This document shows positions 44,419 to 56,310 of a stretch of 64,000 nt of DNA, in pieces. Under the pieces are notes generated by a model. That model ran no database searches, was not told where the DNA came from, and worked only from the letters and a program-made list of their open reading frames with translations. How positions within the stretch are numbered: position 1 is the stretch's first letter; every line of letters starts with the position of its first letter. A program made the position numbers and the translations under genes. The DNA comes from Icerya purchasi (lineage: Eukaryota > Arthropoda > Insecta > Hemiptera > Monophlebidae): contig CM077115.1 in assembly GCA_039619475.1 (NCBI GenBank), positions 101,616,393 through 101,680,392 on the forward strand. Reading direction: 5' to 3'.

Positions 44419-44823
44419 CCGTATTTACTCGCGTAATTTACACACTTTTTTGCCATTTTTAACCTGCCAAAAAAGAGGGTGCGTAAATTACGCTGGGAAT
44501 CAGATCAACCTGTGCATTTTGCGGGTTATACGTAATAGGTGCGTATTTCAAAATTACCTCTTACCTAAACAAAACACTGATTAATTGAAGTCAGTTAACT
44601 TTATTTCGAAAAATATCTTTATACAATAATAGGAAACTATATTATTACATTATTACGGTAATTTATAAATTCGAGTACCGGTAATTTATTTCTAAGAAAT
44701 TAGACATTGTCTAGTAATGTATTAATGTATTTTAATAACGCGAAAATATGGTTTATATTATTTCTCCGAAAAAATGTGTGTAAAAATTAAATTAGGATGC
44801 GTAAATTACGCGAGTAAATACGG
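44419..44823. mobile_element. TA-flanked MITE (Tc1/mariner or pogo type)
   Basis: A 405-bp element flanked by TA (44417-44418 and 44824-44825). The termini are perfect inverted repeats of 23 bp beginning CCGTATTTACTCGCGTAAT; the words TGCGTAAATTACGC and GGTAATTTAT recur internally. TA duplication and the terminal sequence fit the Tc1/mariner/pogo group. No coding capacity. Confidence 0.88.
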
Positions 44824-44825
44824 TA

Positions 44826-47800
44826 ATTTGTTTACCGTTTGTTTGTTTATTTATTTACTTCTTTTTGATCGGAGTAAGAATTTATTTGGGGTCATTTATT
44901 ACAGATTTGATTTTTTCCCTTTACATATAAATACGACGTAAACAAAACGATTTTAAAAATAGTAAAATAATTTTTTTCTATAAATTGATTTTTCTTAAAT
45001 ATTAACGCAGGGGAAATCGAATTGCTGGGGGGGGGGAATTGTGACTACTCGTTATATCTATCGTTTGTGCTTCGCATAATTGCCATTTTTGATAATGTTA
45101 TCATCAAAACAGACACACACCTGTGCATCGTACTTATTTCGGTAGTATGTCTCGAAATATTTACACCGATTTACGTAAAGACGGATGCTCCATCTCGAAC
45201 TAGTTTTTGAACCGTAAACGAACGCGGCGTAAATTTAATAAATCCTATAAATCATTCACGTTACTTTTATTTGTTGCATTCGCAATGACTTCTAACCGGG
45301 TAAAGGCAGATAACGTGGCTAGTACACGTAAAATGAAAGAACAGAAGAGTCAGAAGTTCAAAGTTATCGCGAATACGCATTTTAGTTCGATAACAACTGA
45401 AGAAGAAAAATGGGGTCTCACCATTCAAGGTTCAGCGGAACATATGTTTGAATAAAGAAAGTAAACCCGAAATTCTTCTCTGAAAAGAACAAAGATATCG
45501 ACTGAACAAAAATTCACAAATGTACGAGAGATGGCGACGAAGAAATCGTAATCGCGAAAGAACCCCCAGTGTTCGTAGTCGTACTTCCTTTAATTGAAGG
45601 AACAAGCACAAAAGTGCAAGAATGTTAAGCTGTGCGAGAGTGCAGAAACAATCAAGTGAACAGAAACGGAGCTCTCTAGGAAGGATGATTTCATTCCTAC
45701 ATGTCCACCAAACACGAGCATGACGGGGTAAGCATTAAGAGGGTCGCTGGTGATGGTAATATTTGTACTTTTGAGACAAATGTCTATGATAAACATTCTC
45801 CTAGTAGGGCGATATAAGTTCGGCACTCCTACAAGTGTTTTCGAAGTTGTCCACGATAACCAGTACCATTCACTTCACATTGCACGTGTTAGTGATTCAA
45901 ACATCGATCCGGAATTTGATAATGTTCTTGCCCGTTCATACCGGTTTAACCTCGAACTAAATCACTCGGGATTCCGACGAAGCGTAATATAATACTTACA
46001 CGTCAAAGGAGACACAGTTGTGTCTGGTACTTTTCATAATATTTTCAGTTATTAAATACTAGAAAAGTACGTTCATTTTAAATGATGTGCGCATTTTATT
46101 AAAGATAATTTCGTTTCCTTTTTACGCAGGAAAAATTTACCAAGACTTCGGTAACGTAACTCTCCCCCTATATTCGGTATTTATAGCCCCCCCCCGTACA
46201 TAATTACTTTCGCTGTGCGGAAAAAAATCACAGTCACGCGAGCTATATACGACTAAAAATGTAACCACGATTCAATACTTTTCCGTGCTGCGTTGGCCAT
46301 GTCCAAATGCTTATGGCGGGAAAAAAAATGAATAAATTCGAAATAAAATGTCCCTTTTATACTTTTTTGTAAGTATTACCGCTTTAAAAAATGTTAAATA
46401 CGCACCGATAGAAATTAAGAAAAAATTTACGTTATTTATATTATCAATTATTTCACATTTTCAAAATTACACGTGTGATGTTGCAAATATATCTTTTGTA
46501 TTTTTTGATAAACCTCAACATTATAAAATGAATTTAACGGCTATTCTCTCATTTAAAAGATGAATTTTAAAACATTACCAAAAACAATTAATGACCAAGT
46601 TCATCATTAATGAATTTTCTCACGGCGTTTTGTTAATATATTTTTTCAGATTAAAAGGTATCCTCCTCCGAATTAGAGATGCGCAAATCACAACTCCGCC
46701 CGAGGAGTTAGATGTGTTCTTCTACGCCACGTGGATCTACATATGCGCTTATGAACTCCGACACTCTGCCACCGAGTTGCATAACATGGTGTATAATCGT
46801 TTTCTTAGGCCACGCATTCAGCTCCTCGCGCTACTCCGAAGGCACAGAGCAACAGAGCGTCCTTGGAAAATTTCGATTATGTGTAACTAACGTCTCCCGC
46901 AGTTGAGATTATAAAATCACACTGTAAGAGATAAATCCGAATGTGGCCAGAATGATAAAACGTTAGTTCGTTGTGCGTGTGTGTGTGACATGTTTCCGGA
47001 GTTAAGATTAAATTATATCGTCCGCGATATATGTGTGTTCGAACACGGATATATTATTTCGAGGATGTAAACAGTACAGTGTCTGTAGTTACTCTCATGT
47101 CGACTCCGTGTTTACCAATATTATTATAGTGGGAAATTCGAAATAATAAAGATATAATTTAATCGGAACTAGTAAAATATCATACCTTACTTAAAACTTC
47201 CACTTTAGTTGCTAGCCCGCAAATTTTTTTCTCGAAGATAACTCCTCTTATTTAAACACATAAACTCTTCTGTAAACGGTATTCAATTCTTTTTTTTAAT
47301 AATCTTTTAACAACTTGCCTATAAAATAAATATTCTTAAGACAACGTGTGCCGATGAAGATAAGTTCTTAAATTTTGTACCTTTGTTAAAGTCGTTTTCG
47401 AAAAATCATTGAAAATAGCGAGAATTCTAAAAAGAAAAAGAAAAACAAACATCGAAAAAATCGAAATAAAGTAAATCTGTAACTTGAAGAAATTACAAAA
47501 AAAAACAAAAAAAAACAAAAAACAAAAAAAAAACTAGAAATATAAAACCGAAAATTCCAAAATATAATATCTACAACGTAAATACAAAATATGTACCTTC
47601 CTGAATGTTCGCAGCTTCTTCGACGCCGCTGATTTAGTGTTGATCATGAAATTCAGCAAAACAAAATGATTTTTCATAAAAATTTAATGTCTCGTAATAA
47701 TTTAAAATTACGTATTTTTCAATTGTTTTTTTTCTTCTTCTTCTTCTTTTTAAGGTAAATTATTCAATTAAAGTACACCGATGCGCAATAAATAAATGGA

Positions 47801-47904
47801 AAAAATTTATTTATAACCTGTACAATTTTGCGTACCTATTAGAAACTCTTCCTATGTTTCCTACTAAAAAACGCAATACTTATTCTATTTCTTTTATATT
47901 GTTT
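44826..47904. other. Uncharacterised region with unassigned open frames
   Basis: 45000-46000 and 46640-46900 are less AT-rich than neighbouring DNA and hold several 60-99-codon frames on both strands: 45207-45455 (+, with a hydrophobic stretch SFTLLLFVAFAM after a basic start), 45750-45992 (+) and 46591-46890 (+, just after a TTTTTTCAG acceptor-like site). None shows a recognised domain. Runs of G (45026-45035) and C (46188-46195) are present. These could be decayed TE sequence or exons of a lineage-specific gene. Confidence 0.35.
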
Positions 47905-47910
47905 TTTATT
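47905..47910 (-). terminator. Candidate NDUFB9 polyadenylation signal
   Basis: AATAAA on the minus strand one base after the NDUFB9 stop codon, which would give an extremely short 3' UTR. Plausible only. Confidence 0.35.
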
Positions 47911-47911
47911 T

Positions 47912-48129
47912 TTAATGAAGCTCTTCATGTGCGCCTTCCTGAATTTCTAACTTTTCTGGTCTTCCGTATGTACGATCATACCATTCCATAAATTCTTTCT
48001 TCCGCTTTTCTCTGGTGGCGAAATATTTCGGATATTGGAGCTTTTCCAGTGGATGATAGTAATCTGCAAGAAAATCTTGATTCGGATAACCACCGCGTAG
48101 ATAAGCCACTCCACCAGGACTCGACGGAA
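47912..48129 (-). CDS. NDUFB9: NDUFB9 exon 3 (terminal)
   Basis: The acceptor TTTTTCAG ends at 48130. The exon opens with TT, which with the T left from exon 2 makes Phe, giving FPSSPGG. It ends at CAT TAA (stop 47914-47912). It carries the conserved PGG, HPLEK and YFATREKRKKEF blocks. An in-frame ATG lies just upstream in the intron but is not the start. Confidence 0.92.
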
Positions 48130-51100
48130 CTGAAAAATTATTCATTTATATCACATTTCACCCAAATTTAATTACTTTAAAAAAAAACAAACAAAAAAAA
48201 AAAAAACAACAAAAAAACAAACAACCTGTAAACCATTTCTTTGTCTTTACGGAATTCGTTATTAGGCCTGAATGATTAAATAATTTTCAATGTACTAACA
48301 TTTAAAGTGTGTATATGTTTCAATACGTACAAAAAAGTTTTATCTTTCGACTTCCTGCTATTTTTTTTCTTGATTTTTTTTTTTTTTTAACGTAGCAATT
48401 GTAAAGTATTTCAATATTAATCAAATAGCCAAAAATAATCGAAATGTAAATACTTAAATAGTATTTAACAGGCAACAATGTTGCGTGGGGGTGAATGAAG
48501 CGAGTGATATTTAAATTTAAATATTCAACGCATAATTTAAAAACTAATTAATATATCATTAGCGCACAAGAAAATTTCTGTAATAATATTTTCATAGTAT
48601 CTCCTCATTTGAAAAATAATATAACGTCATTTTTATAGGTGTAACCGAATAAGCGCGCATGCATTACGACGTAACATAAACTTAATTCTATAGATAAAAA
48701 AAAAAAAAAAAAAGTTATAAAAACATACGTATCATTAAAAAAAAAAAAAAAATTCATCGAGTTTAGGGCTAAAAATTTTGTGCTGACATTTTTATTGCGA
48801 CAATCAAATAAATTTGAACCGAAATCCTCAAATCCTAAATTTTACATCAAATTTAATAAAATTTTATAGATTTTTGAATTCAAAAAAAAAAAAAAAAAAA
48901 AAAAACCGAAAAAATTAAAACAGCCTAAAAATTGTACTTAAAAATGCAATTTTTAAGTTACCAATTTCAGTAAATTATCGATTTTTTCTTTTTTTCCTTC
49001 TTCTTTTGGTTGCAATTTATGAGAACCGATTTTTGACTAGAAAAACAAAAAAAACTAACATAAAACACTACTTCAGCTACAACTTAAAGAATCGCGTAGA
49101 CATACGTTTATCCTAACTTTCTCTTCGCCTCCAAATCGAATCGCTAAATATTGCTTGTTCCTTTCTAAAAACTCTATAAATACACACCACCGGAAAAAAT
49201 TCTTTTTACATTTATAATATCGCTAAGGCTACGCATTTCAAAATACGAAACTAGTCCGCGCTTTTATTTAATTAGTTAATTACAATCAATGTTTTACGTA
49301 TACTCGTATACGTATATTTTTGTTAATTTATTTCAATGAATTTTTAAAAGCTTTTAAAGAAAACTAGGATTAATAAAAATTCGTACGAATATTTATTTAT
49401 TACCTGTCGCGAATACTTCAAAAACAAAAATTTAAGCCAATAGAACGTTATTATTGTATTCTAACGACATAATATATAAAACGTCTAGTGTTGTTTTCGT
49501 TTAAACTGAATTTCGGCTGTTTATAATGAAGTTTTAAGAAAACTATCACCAAATTACAGCGAAAGTTTCATTATACTTTAAAGCATGTTTTTTTTTTGTA
49601 ATTCATTTATAAATTAATTTTTTCTGTTTATATCATTTAAGTCCAGTCACTGTTACACTACTACAAAGTTTCTTCCCGCTTCTTCGCTAAAGGCAGAACT
49701 TCACAATTTATTGAAGAACATTTTACACTAAATCTGTTAAAACGGTTCTCAAACTACGTTTGTTTGAATTTTTAGTTAAGTAATATCACCGAAATTTTAA
49801 TAAAATTTGAAGTTTACAAATGTAAATCGGTCAGTGATACGATTGATTTATACGTGCATTGTTTAATTTTGTTGCGATCGTCTTTAAACGGAATTCCCGA
49901 AGCATATAGGCACATTCACGCTTATACACTAACAAACACATATGAAAACACTGCACGCATACACTTAGGCGGAATCGGTATAGCTGCGTTCATTACAAAA
50001 AGTATTTTCACTTATATATGAATATTCTCCATCCCGCTGATGGCAGAATGTATGAAAATAGTACACAACAGCTTAATTTAAAAGATCAGGCTCCTTTTGT
50101 AGATGGTCTGGCTAATAATAAGATGATAACTGAAAAAGTTGAAATATCGCAGTTAATTACTGATAATAATCAATCTAAATATAACACCGCGAATAAAATT
50201 AATACTACGGACGATAGTAGTAGTCTTAATAATAATAATAGTAACAATATTAATAGCAATGATGGTAGCAATAATAATAACCGTGATAATAACAGTAATA
50301 ATAAAATCAGCAACTATAACAACGATAAATTACTTTACGGAGACTGCGACGATTATGATTCTTTTAAAGTCATAGTATCTCCTATCGATTAAACCAGGCT
50401 TTAACACCCCTAACGGAGCAACCTCTTAAAAATATATATATATTATTTAATCGAAATATAATTAATAAAAAAAAAAAAAAATGGGTAGAAATAAGACTAT
50501 AATCTGCAGCGCCGTATCTGAACCTTTTTTTTTTTGTGTGTGGGTGGGTGTGTATTTATCATGAAATATATTTATTTATAAATGGTACACTAAAGCCTTG
50601 TAGTTAATTATTGTATATGCAATATTTGGACAGTACAATAAAAACAAATAAAAAATAGTCGTTTCCATAGAATTCCTAGAAATTTTAATTTTCTTTTCTT
50701 TTGTCAAAAATTGAAAAGAAATAAATTTATTCTGAATTTCGGTCCATTTAATTCAAGCAGTTATTATTTCGCAGACATTACGGGGGGGGGGGGGCTCTCA
50801 GATATGGCTCTGATAATCTGTACTAATAAATGCACACAAGTTAATAACAGATATTAGACTTTGAATAACGAATTAAACATATATATATATACAGGGGTGA
50901 ATTCAGAAGAACATTTGGAGGGAGGGATTATATAATTACGTAAAATCTTCTACGGTAGGCAGTACAGGTTTGAAAAATACCCCTTGTTTTATAAAGAAAA
51001 TCAAATAGCGACCTTTATAGAAATTTAACAACTCTTTAAAAATACGAAATTATTACAATTTAATTTAAATTTTGTTTTATTTTTCATCGAAAAATAAAAC

Positions 51101-54100
51101 AAAATCATAAAATTCTAAGCTAAAATGGTAGTTTAGAAATAGTAAGATAGTATTTTTATTAGACTTTACTTCTTTTTTTTAAGTCGTCGCGATAGCCTAG
51201 TTGCTAGAGCGCTTGACTTCCGACATGGAGGTCACGGGTTCGATCCCGAGCGACGATGAACTTTTATTACAAGAATTAAATAAATAAGTAATTGCTAATA
51301 ATCACGTGAAAGGCTGTGGCATATCCCACCATGTACACTATCATATGCGCGTTGTTCAGTACACGCAGCAGACACACGCCGGACTGCATTTGTAGCGCGA
51401 TAACAAGCGCCTACAATCAGTTCCGAGTGTAATCTTGCGCGTATACACCTGCGTTGCATATAGCAATTGCCAAGAACCGCTACCTGTTCTGTACAGCTAG
51501 ATTGTACAGATACTCTCGACGCTCGTAATCGAGCTAACGAATGAATAGAATAGACTTCGTTTTTATTTTTGTTAGTAATCCGATTCGAATTCTCTTTGTT
51601 CGTGAGCAAGTTTAAATATATTTATATTTCTCATTGAACAATTTTTATTTACATTACAAAATAAAAATGGCGAAAGATCGACGACAGCTGTGTTTAAAAT
51701 GGAATAAAAATGGAACATTAATAGTTTTACTAGAAAATAGTATTAAATATTAATTATTAGAATCCGTAGGTGAAATTCGTACAAATCTCTTATAGCATAT
51801 ATTAAGTTTCTCTGTTATAATAAATCTTTTTAATAGAGGCTTTGGTTCTTGGGGGTAATGCCCCCCCCCCGTAGGTCCGCCACTGATATATATATATGTA
51901 GCTATATTCTTTTTAGCTCGAGTTGCCGTAATCAGAGAAGTAAATACGGAATTAGAAGAAAAAGACATTTTTGAGGATATGGATTGTGGTTTATTTGAAA
52001 TACAAAGAATGTTAAGATAACGTGAAAAAAATAATGAAGAAAATGTGATGTATGCATCAACCAAGTCAGTGCAAATATTCTTCACTGGGCAGAGGATAGC
52101 AAAATATGTATACATAAATGAAGTCAAATTTGACAGGTAACGATTTAAATGCTTGATATTTAGACATAGTGCTAACTCCTATCTAGAACACACGTAAAAA
52201 ACGAAAATAATGAAATAAAGTTCTGTTTAAATTGTGGCGGGACTCTTTCATCTATATTCCATGAGTGCCCAGAAAGACAATGACAAATATTTGTCATACG
52301 CAGAAGCAGCGGAAGAAGTACCAAGAACTGATGACGGACTAGTATATGCGGCGAGGGCCTCTTTTGAGGACATAAACAATAGTAACGTTTAGCAAGAACG
52401 TTTTACAATTCCAAGAGGTAATAGATACAGATTTTTATTAGACAAAGTGAGTTTTCCTCATTTAGGCAATACAAGTAACGAAGAATGTGGAAATAAAGTA
52501 ATGCCAAAATTCAACAATCCACCTCGATCAAAATACGGGTATCGAAATAAACGACCAACAAGAGCCGAAGCACTTGCAAGAGATGCTACAGCAGGAGCAA
52601 ATTTAAGTAAAGACATCATAATGTACTGCCACCTAGTCTACCTACTTCACCTATAACGCATCGAAAAATAAGAAGAGAACGTACTAATATCAATATAATA
52701 CCAAAAATCAACAATGTTAACGTTAAAGCAAATACTAACCTCGCAAGAACATTAGAAAAAGAATAAAAAATCGATCTACCATTAGTACCATTAATAAATA
52801 GTTACTGAAGATATATGCACTAAAAATAGTTTTCGACGTATGGGGGGCACCAATACACACTCTTTGCAATAGGAAGAAATATAGATCCGATTAAATACTG
52901 AAATAAATGAAAATTCAATTCAACTGATAAATGTCGAAGCTAATAATGCTCAGTTCGATGAGATAATAAATAAAAATTTTAAGGAATATGACTTGATATT
53001 TACGGATGAATCGTTAGATAAAATAAAGAAACGTTACGCTGCGGCTTATTATTATGCAAATAGAAACATTTCATAGCTTGTCCACCTGGAATATGCAGTA
53101 TTATCCTGTACTGTAGAAAGTTATGTTATTAATATGGCACTAGAGGATTTTAAGAATAATATAAATAAAAAGATTTTAATTTTATCAGACTTCCTTGCCG
53201 TAATTGAAAAATTGAAATAAACAGATGATATGAAATTGAATATCAGGAAGTTGGTGAGCAGATTGAGAAATCAGAATAACATAGTAGTATTCAAGTGGGC
53301 ACCGACATATGTGGGTATCTTTAGGAACGAGATAACAGATCGAATAGCAAAAACAGTACGAGGTTCTAAGAATAATATTAAATTAAACTGGGAGGAACAT
53401 GTCGTACTGATCAAAGAAAAAATGTATGAAAATTGGAACAGGGAATATACAAAAGACATCCGAGAAACAAAAGGGAAAAACCATAGCCATTTTAAAAAAT
53501 TAATCGACAGAGGTCCGTAGTACATTGATAAAAGTATAGAGATGCATTATATAGTAAAGATTTCTATTGTACTCCTACTCATTTGGCCAGGATGAAAATA
53601 ATTAATAACAGTAGATGCCATTATTGCGATGTGGAGGATATAACACTTACGGTGTGGCAGTGTCAAAAATACAAAAAAGAAAGAATACTCGTAAGCAAAT
53701 TATTACACCTGGTTTTTATACTTTATCGATATCTGTAGTGTATATGCCCCCTTGGCAATATAATTAGGCACTTTTATGAATTTATTAAAGAAAATAAAAT
53801 AGATATATAAAACCTTAGAAAAACGAAAGAAGAAATAGGTTCTTGTGAAAGCTGGCCAAAAAGCCGAAGCCAGACGATTAAAAAATAAAAAAAAGTTAAA
53901 ATTTACGCTAACTATTAAAATAAATTTCGGTTAAATTCTAAAAGTAAAGTTAACACTACGATAGGACTTCGGAAAACTTAAAAATTATATAATTATTTTT
54001 TTCGGTTATTTTTAACTATTGCGCTAATAATAATTTACTCTGAAAAATAGAATATAAATGTGAACTCACGCGCGTTCACACATACACACATTCTTTACTA

Positions 54101-55721
54101 TATTTCGAAAAATAACTTTGAAATAAACATTTACATCGTCTCTGAATATAAGTGTCAACTCGTTTCATGATCTGTACGTAACCATCTTCTAATACTTTTC
54201 TTGCTTCGATAGGATCACGAATATTTCTGTTTTTCTCAAATTCCTGTCTCATCATCACAATTTCGATACGCTGAACATGCCTGTTAAAAAAAAAAAAAAT
54301 TATACAAAAGAATATTTACTGTCCCGTCACAAAACGAATTTTAGGTTAAAATTAAAACTGCTTTGAAAAATCAATTTTTCGGTCATTTTTTATAATTTTG
54401 ATTCGTTGGTTTACGCTTACTGTTTAACACTTTATTTCTGATAAAAATTATGGAAAAAACAGAAGAACGAATAAAAAAATAAACTGAACATAAAAAATGA
54501 AAAGCAAATCAAAATTGAAAAATAACGATATTATTAGATGGAAATACCACGATAACGTGCGCATATTTTGCAATTTCAATATTGTAACTGTATTCACAAA
54601 AATGTAAACTACTTAACGACCTGCACTGATGAAGATATCCATTTTGGTTAGCAAAACCAAGTAGGTGATAATTGTCAAAAATTACATCAATTACACCTTT
54701 TATCTGAAAAATAAATGAAAAACGTTTCGGTTCTTGTTTTTGTTATTTCAAAATTGATTTTACTTCTTTTTAAATAACTCGATTCCTACATTTCAAAGAT
54801 ACACACGTTCATTTATTAGGTTGTTTTACTAAAAAAGAATTAAAAGCCGTGTAAATCTGCTCGCTTCATATTACTAATACAAAAAAAATTATCAGTAAAT
54901 CACGACTACAGACGACCGAAAAATAGATGTAATTAATAACTCGTGCAGTAGGTAATCCAAGCAAATATGCACTATTAGCAGTTTTTTTTCTTTTTTCGTT
55001 AACTTGTTATTGAAGAAAAGTAAATTCATAAAAGACATCGCGCATTTTAATTTCTATTATACTAGTAAAATAATAACTATATTACAAAAACATAACCGAA
55101 TACTTTAAAAACATGCGATTTTAAAACAAATACCTCATAAAAACCAGAATTATAAACCAGCTGACAATAATATATCAATATATCACAATGCGCGAGGATG
55201 GTAATTATAACAAAGAACTAACATAATAGAGCACAAAATCTGGTAAAAAATAAAATCTAATGAAAATTAATTAATTCTATAAATAAAGAAGTAAAGGCAA
55301 CGAAACAGTTTCTAGTAATTTACGTACAGGCAACGAAAAACATTGGTTTTAAATTTTAGATACTAATAATTAAACTATAAGCGATCAAAAACTACATTAA
55401 AAATCAATGAAAATGAGCTGTTATTCACCAAACAATTGGTTAAGGCAACTATAATCTTAATTTATTGCTTTAATACAATAGCGTGCAGATACTTTTACAT
55501 TCATAAAATCTCCGCTTTGACATTGACCTAATACCAAAATTAAACATTTTATTTCAGATAGAAACTGGGTTTGTTTAGCCAAAAAATATTTATTTATTTA
55601 TAAATCTGTAAAAATACTTTTCTTGAAAACGGGCTTCCAAGTCTCTTAGTGCCAATTTGTATAAATGTTTCACTTTTCGAACGTGAGTAATAAATTCGTA
55701 AGGAATAAAAACTGCCATCAT
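47912..55721 (-). CDS. NDUFB9: NDUFB9, complex I B22 subunit (three exons)
   Basis: NDUFB9 is an LYR-family accessory subunit of mitochondrial NADH:ubiquinone oxidoreductase, in the distal membrane arm on the matrix side. Exons: 55721-55618, 54280-54135 and 48129-47912; introns of 1.3 kb and 6 kb; GT-AG sites and matching phases (2+1, 1+2); 468 nt, 155 residues. Exon 1 encodes MMAVFIPYEFITHVRKVKHL and the LYK variant of the LYR motif (LYKLALRDLEARFQE). Exon 2 encodes VMMRQEFEKNRNIRD, and exon 3 SSPGGVAYLRGG, YYHPLEKLQYPKYFATREKR. The PSSPGG and HPLEK-YP-YFA-RE blocks are diagnostic for the family. The start could be either of two adjacent ATGs (55721 or 55718). No cleavable presequence, as usual for this subunit. 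Confidence 0.9.
48130..50017. other. NDUFB9 intron 2, left part
   Basis: AT-rich with many A and T runs (48181-48216, 48362-48389, 48695-48714, 48738-48752, 48881-48905). No gene or TE domain recognised. Confidence 0.5.
50018..50392 (+). CDS. Asn-rich 124-codon frame inside NDUFB9 intron 2
   Basis: It opens with MNILHPADGRMYENST, has a middle tract dominated by Asn/Asp/Ser from imperfect AAT/AAC repeats (about residues 58-105), and ends YGDCDDYDSFKVIVSPID. The two ends are not low complexity, and the frame is cleanly open. That would suit a small antisense-nested gene or the last exon of a + strand gene. No homology is recognised and no acceptor lies just upstream, so it may also be chance expansion of a trinucleotide repeat. 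Confidence 0.3.
   Translation: MNILHPADGRMYENSTQQLNLKDQAPFVDGLANNKMITEKVEISQLITDNNQSKYNTANKINTTDDSSSLNNNNSNNINSNDGSNNNNRDNNSNNKISNYNNDKLLYGDCDDYDSFKVIVSPID
50393..50891. other. NDUFB9 intron 2, spacer
   Basis: AT-rich with a G run at 50782-50793 and a T run at 50526-50535; nothing else seen. Confidence 0.5.
50892..51885. mobile_element. hAT-like non-autonomous element (about 1 kb)
   Basis: The left end CAGGGGTGAATTCAGAAGAA is followed by a GGAGGGAGGG tract. The right end CCCCCCCCCCGTAGGTCCGC is followed by CACTG. The ends are imperfect inverted repeats of CAG-GG-GGA type followed by a G-rich tract, a layout common in insect hAT MITEs. Both flanks are TA repeats, so the 8-bp target duplication (TATATATA-like) cannot be resolved. 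The interior includes a tRNA-like segment (51184-51256) and a GC-richer part (51330-51560). No transposase frame. Confidence 0.5.
51184..51256 (+). repeat. tRNA-like sequence, probably a SINE head
   Basis: A seven-base acceptor stem pairs perfectly: TCGTCGC with GCGACGA. A-box-like TAGCCTAGTTGCTAGAGCG and the B box GGTTCGATCCC (51237-51247) form a pol III type 2 promoter. The anticodon arm and the outer T-stem pair badly, and no CCA or terminator follows; instead there is ACAAGAATTAAATAAATAAG, like a SINE tail. It is more likely a tRNA-derived SINE or retro-pseudogene than a working tRNA. Confidence 0.65.
51903..53880 (+). mobile_element. LINE relic: ORF1 and RNase H with the middle deleted
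   Basis: ORF1 part: EVNTELEEKDIFEDMDCG, VQIFFTGQRIAKYVYINEVK, then a CCHC-like cluster CLNCGGTLSSIFHEC (52224-52268), YLSYAEAAEEV and RPTRAEALARD. After about 52830 the sequence jumps to an RNase H domain: DLIFTDESLDK (near 52995), VLSCTVESYVI, ILILSDFLAVI and WAPTYVGIFRNEITDRIAK (53300-53350). This is followed by TPTHLARMKIINNSRCHYCD, the usual Cys/His tail. The endonuclease and reverse transcriptase are missing. Several stops and frameshifts are present. I-type or related clade. Confidence 0.75.
54135..54280 (-). CDS. NDUFB9: NDUFB9 exon 2
   Basis: Preceded by a T-rich tract and TTAACAG; donor GTAAATG after CGAT. The first base completes Lys35, and the last base starts the Phe of FPSSPGG. 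It encodes HVQRIEIVMMRQEFEKN and DPIEARKVLEDGY, aligning with the YRYRAV-LRARFDENR segment of insect homologues. Confidence 0.88.
54281..55617. other. NDUFB9 intron 1
   Basis: 1.3 kb, AT-rich, nothing recognised apart from the splice sites. Confidence 0.6.
55618..55721 (-). CDS. NDUFB9: NDUFB9 exon 1
   Basis: Only 34 codons plus two bases, ending GAA AA before donor GTATTT at 55617. It encodes the N-terminus with the LYR-type motif LYKLALRDLE. The open frame would run past the donor into YFYRFINK and stop; using the donor joins it in frame to exon 2 and restores the family alignment. Confidence 0.85.
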
Positions 55722-56310
55722 AAATTTATTATTAAATGCGCACTACTAAATTTACAATTTAAATTAATATTTTAACAATAAAACAGTAGCATTTAAAAAT
55801 AGCTACTGATTAATTTTTTAAAAAATAAACAGAAAACACCAATAGCACATAGTACAGAGCAAAATTTAAAAATTCACAATGATTTAATGGTTTGATAACA
55901 TAACCGAATAAGATATAACTTCGTATTAGCATTCTTTACCCTCATAAAATACTTCAAGTACAAAATAATAAGAATCATTTGATAGAGTATTTTTATAAAT
56001 TCCATTTTTTTGTTTGCATAACTTGAATGTGTTAACATCACTTTATCCAAATATTATTAAAAATATTAAACGGAATGAAGTAACGTTATAAAAAATTTAT
56101 GAGATAAATAAAAAATTAATAACAAGCCGTTAGTTCTTATAAAAGCCAAATCCCGATTATGTATCAATGAAATAGTTTAACCATTCTTTGATATTCTACA
56201 TAATGCTGAACGCGTTTTAGCCTTAAAACAAAATTTTGTTTAACATCCATTAAGAATTTTATAAAAAAAATTTTTAAATTCATCCTAAGCAATTAAAATA
56301 AAGTAGTGAT
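55722..56310. other. NDUFB9 upstream region
   Basis: AT-rich flank presumably containing the promoter; no core element stands out and nothing else is seen. Confidence 0.4.

Noticed and set aside
51184..51256. Functional tRNA gene
   Set aside because: The anticodon stem and outer T-stem do not pair, and the following sequence is SINE-like rather than a short T terminator.
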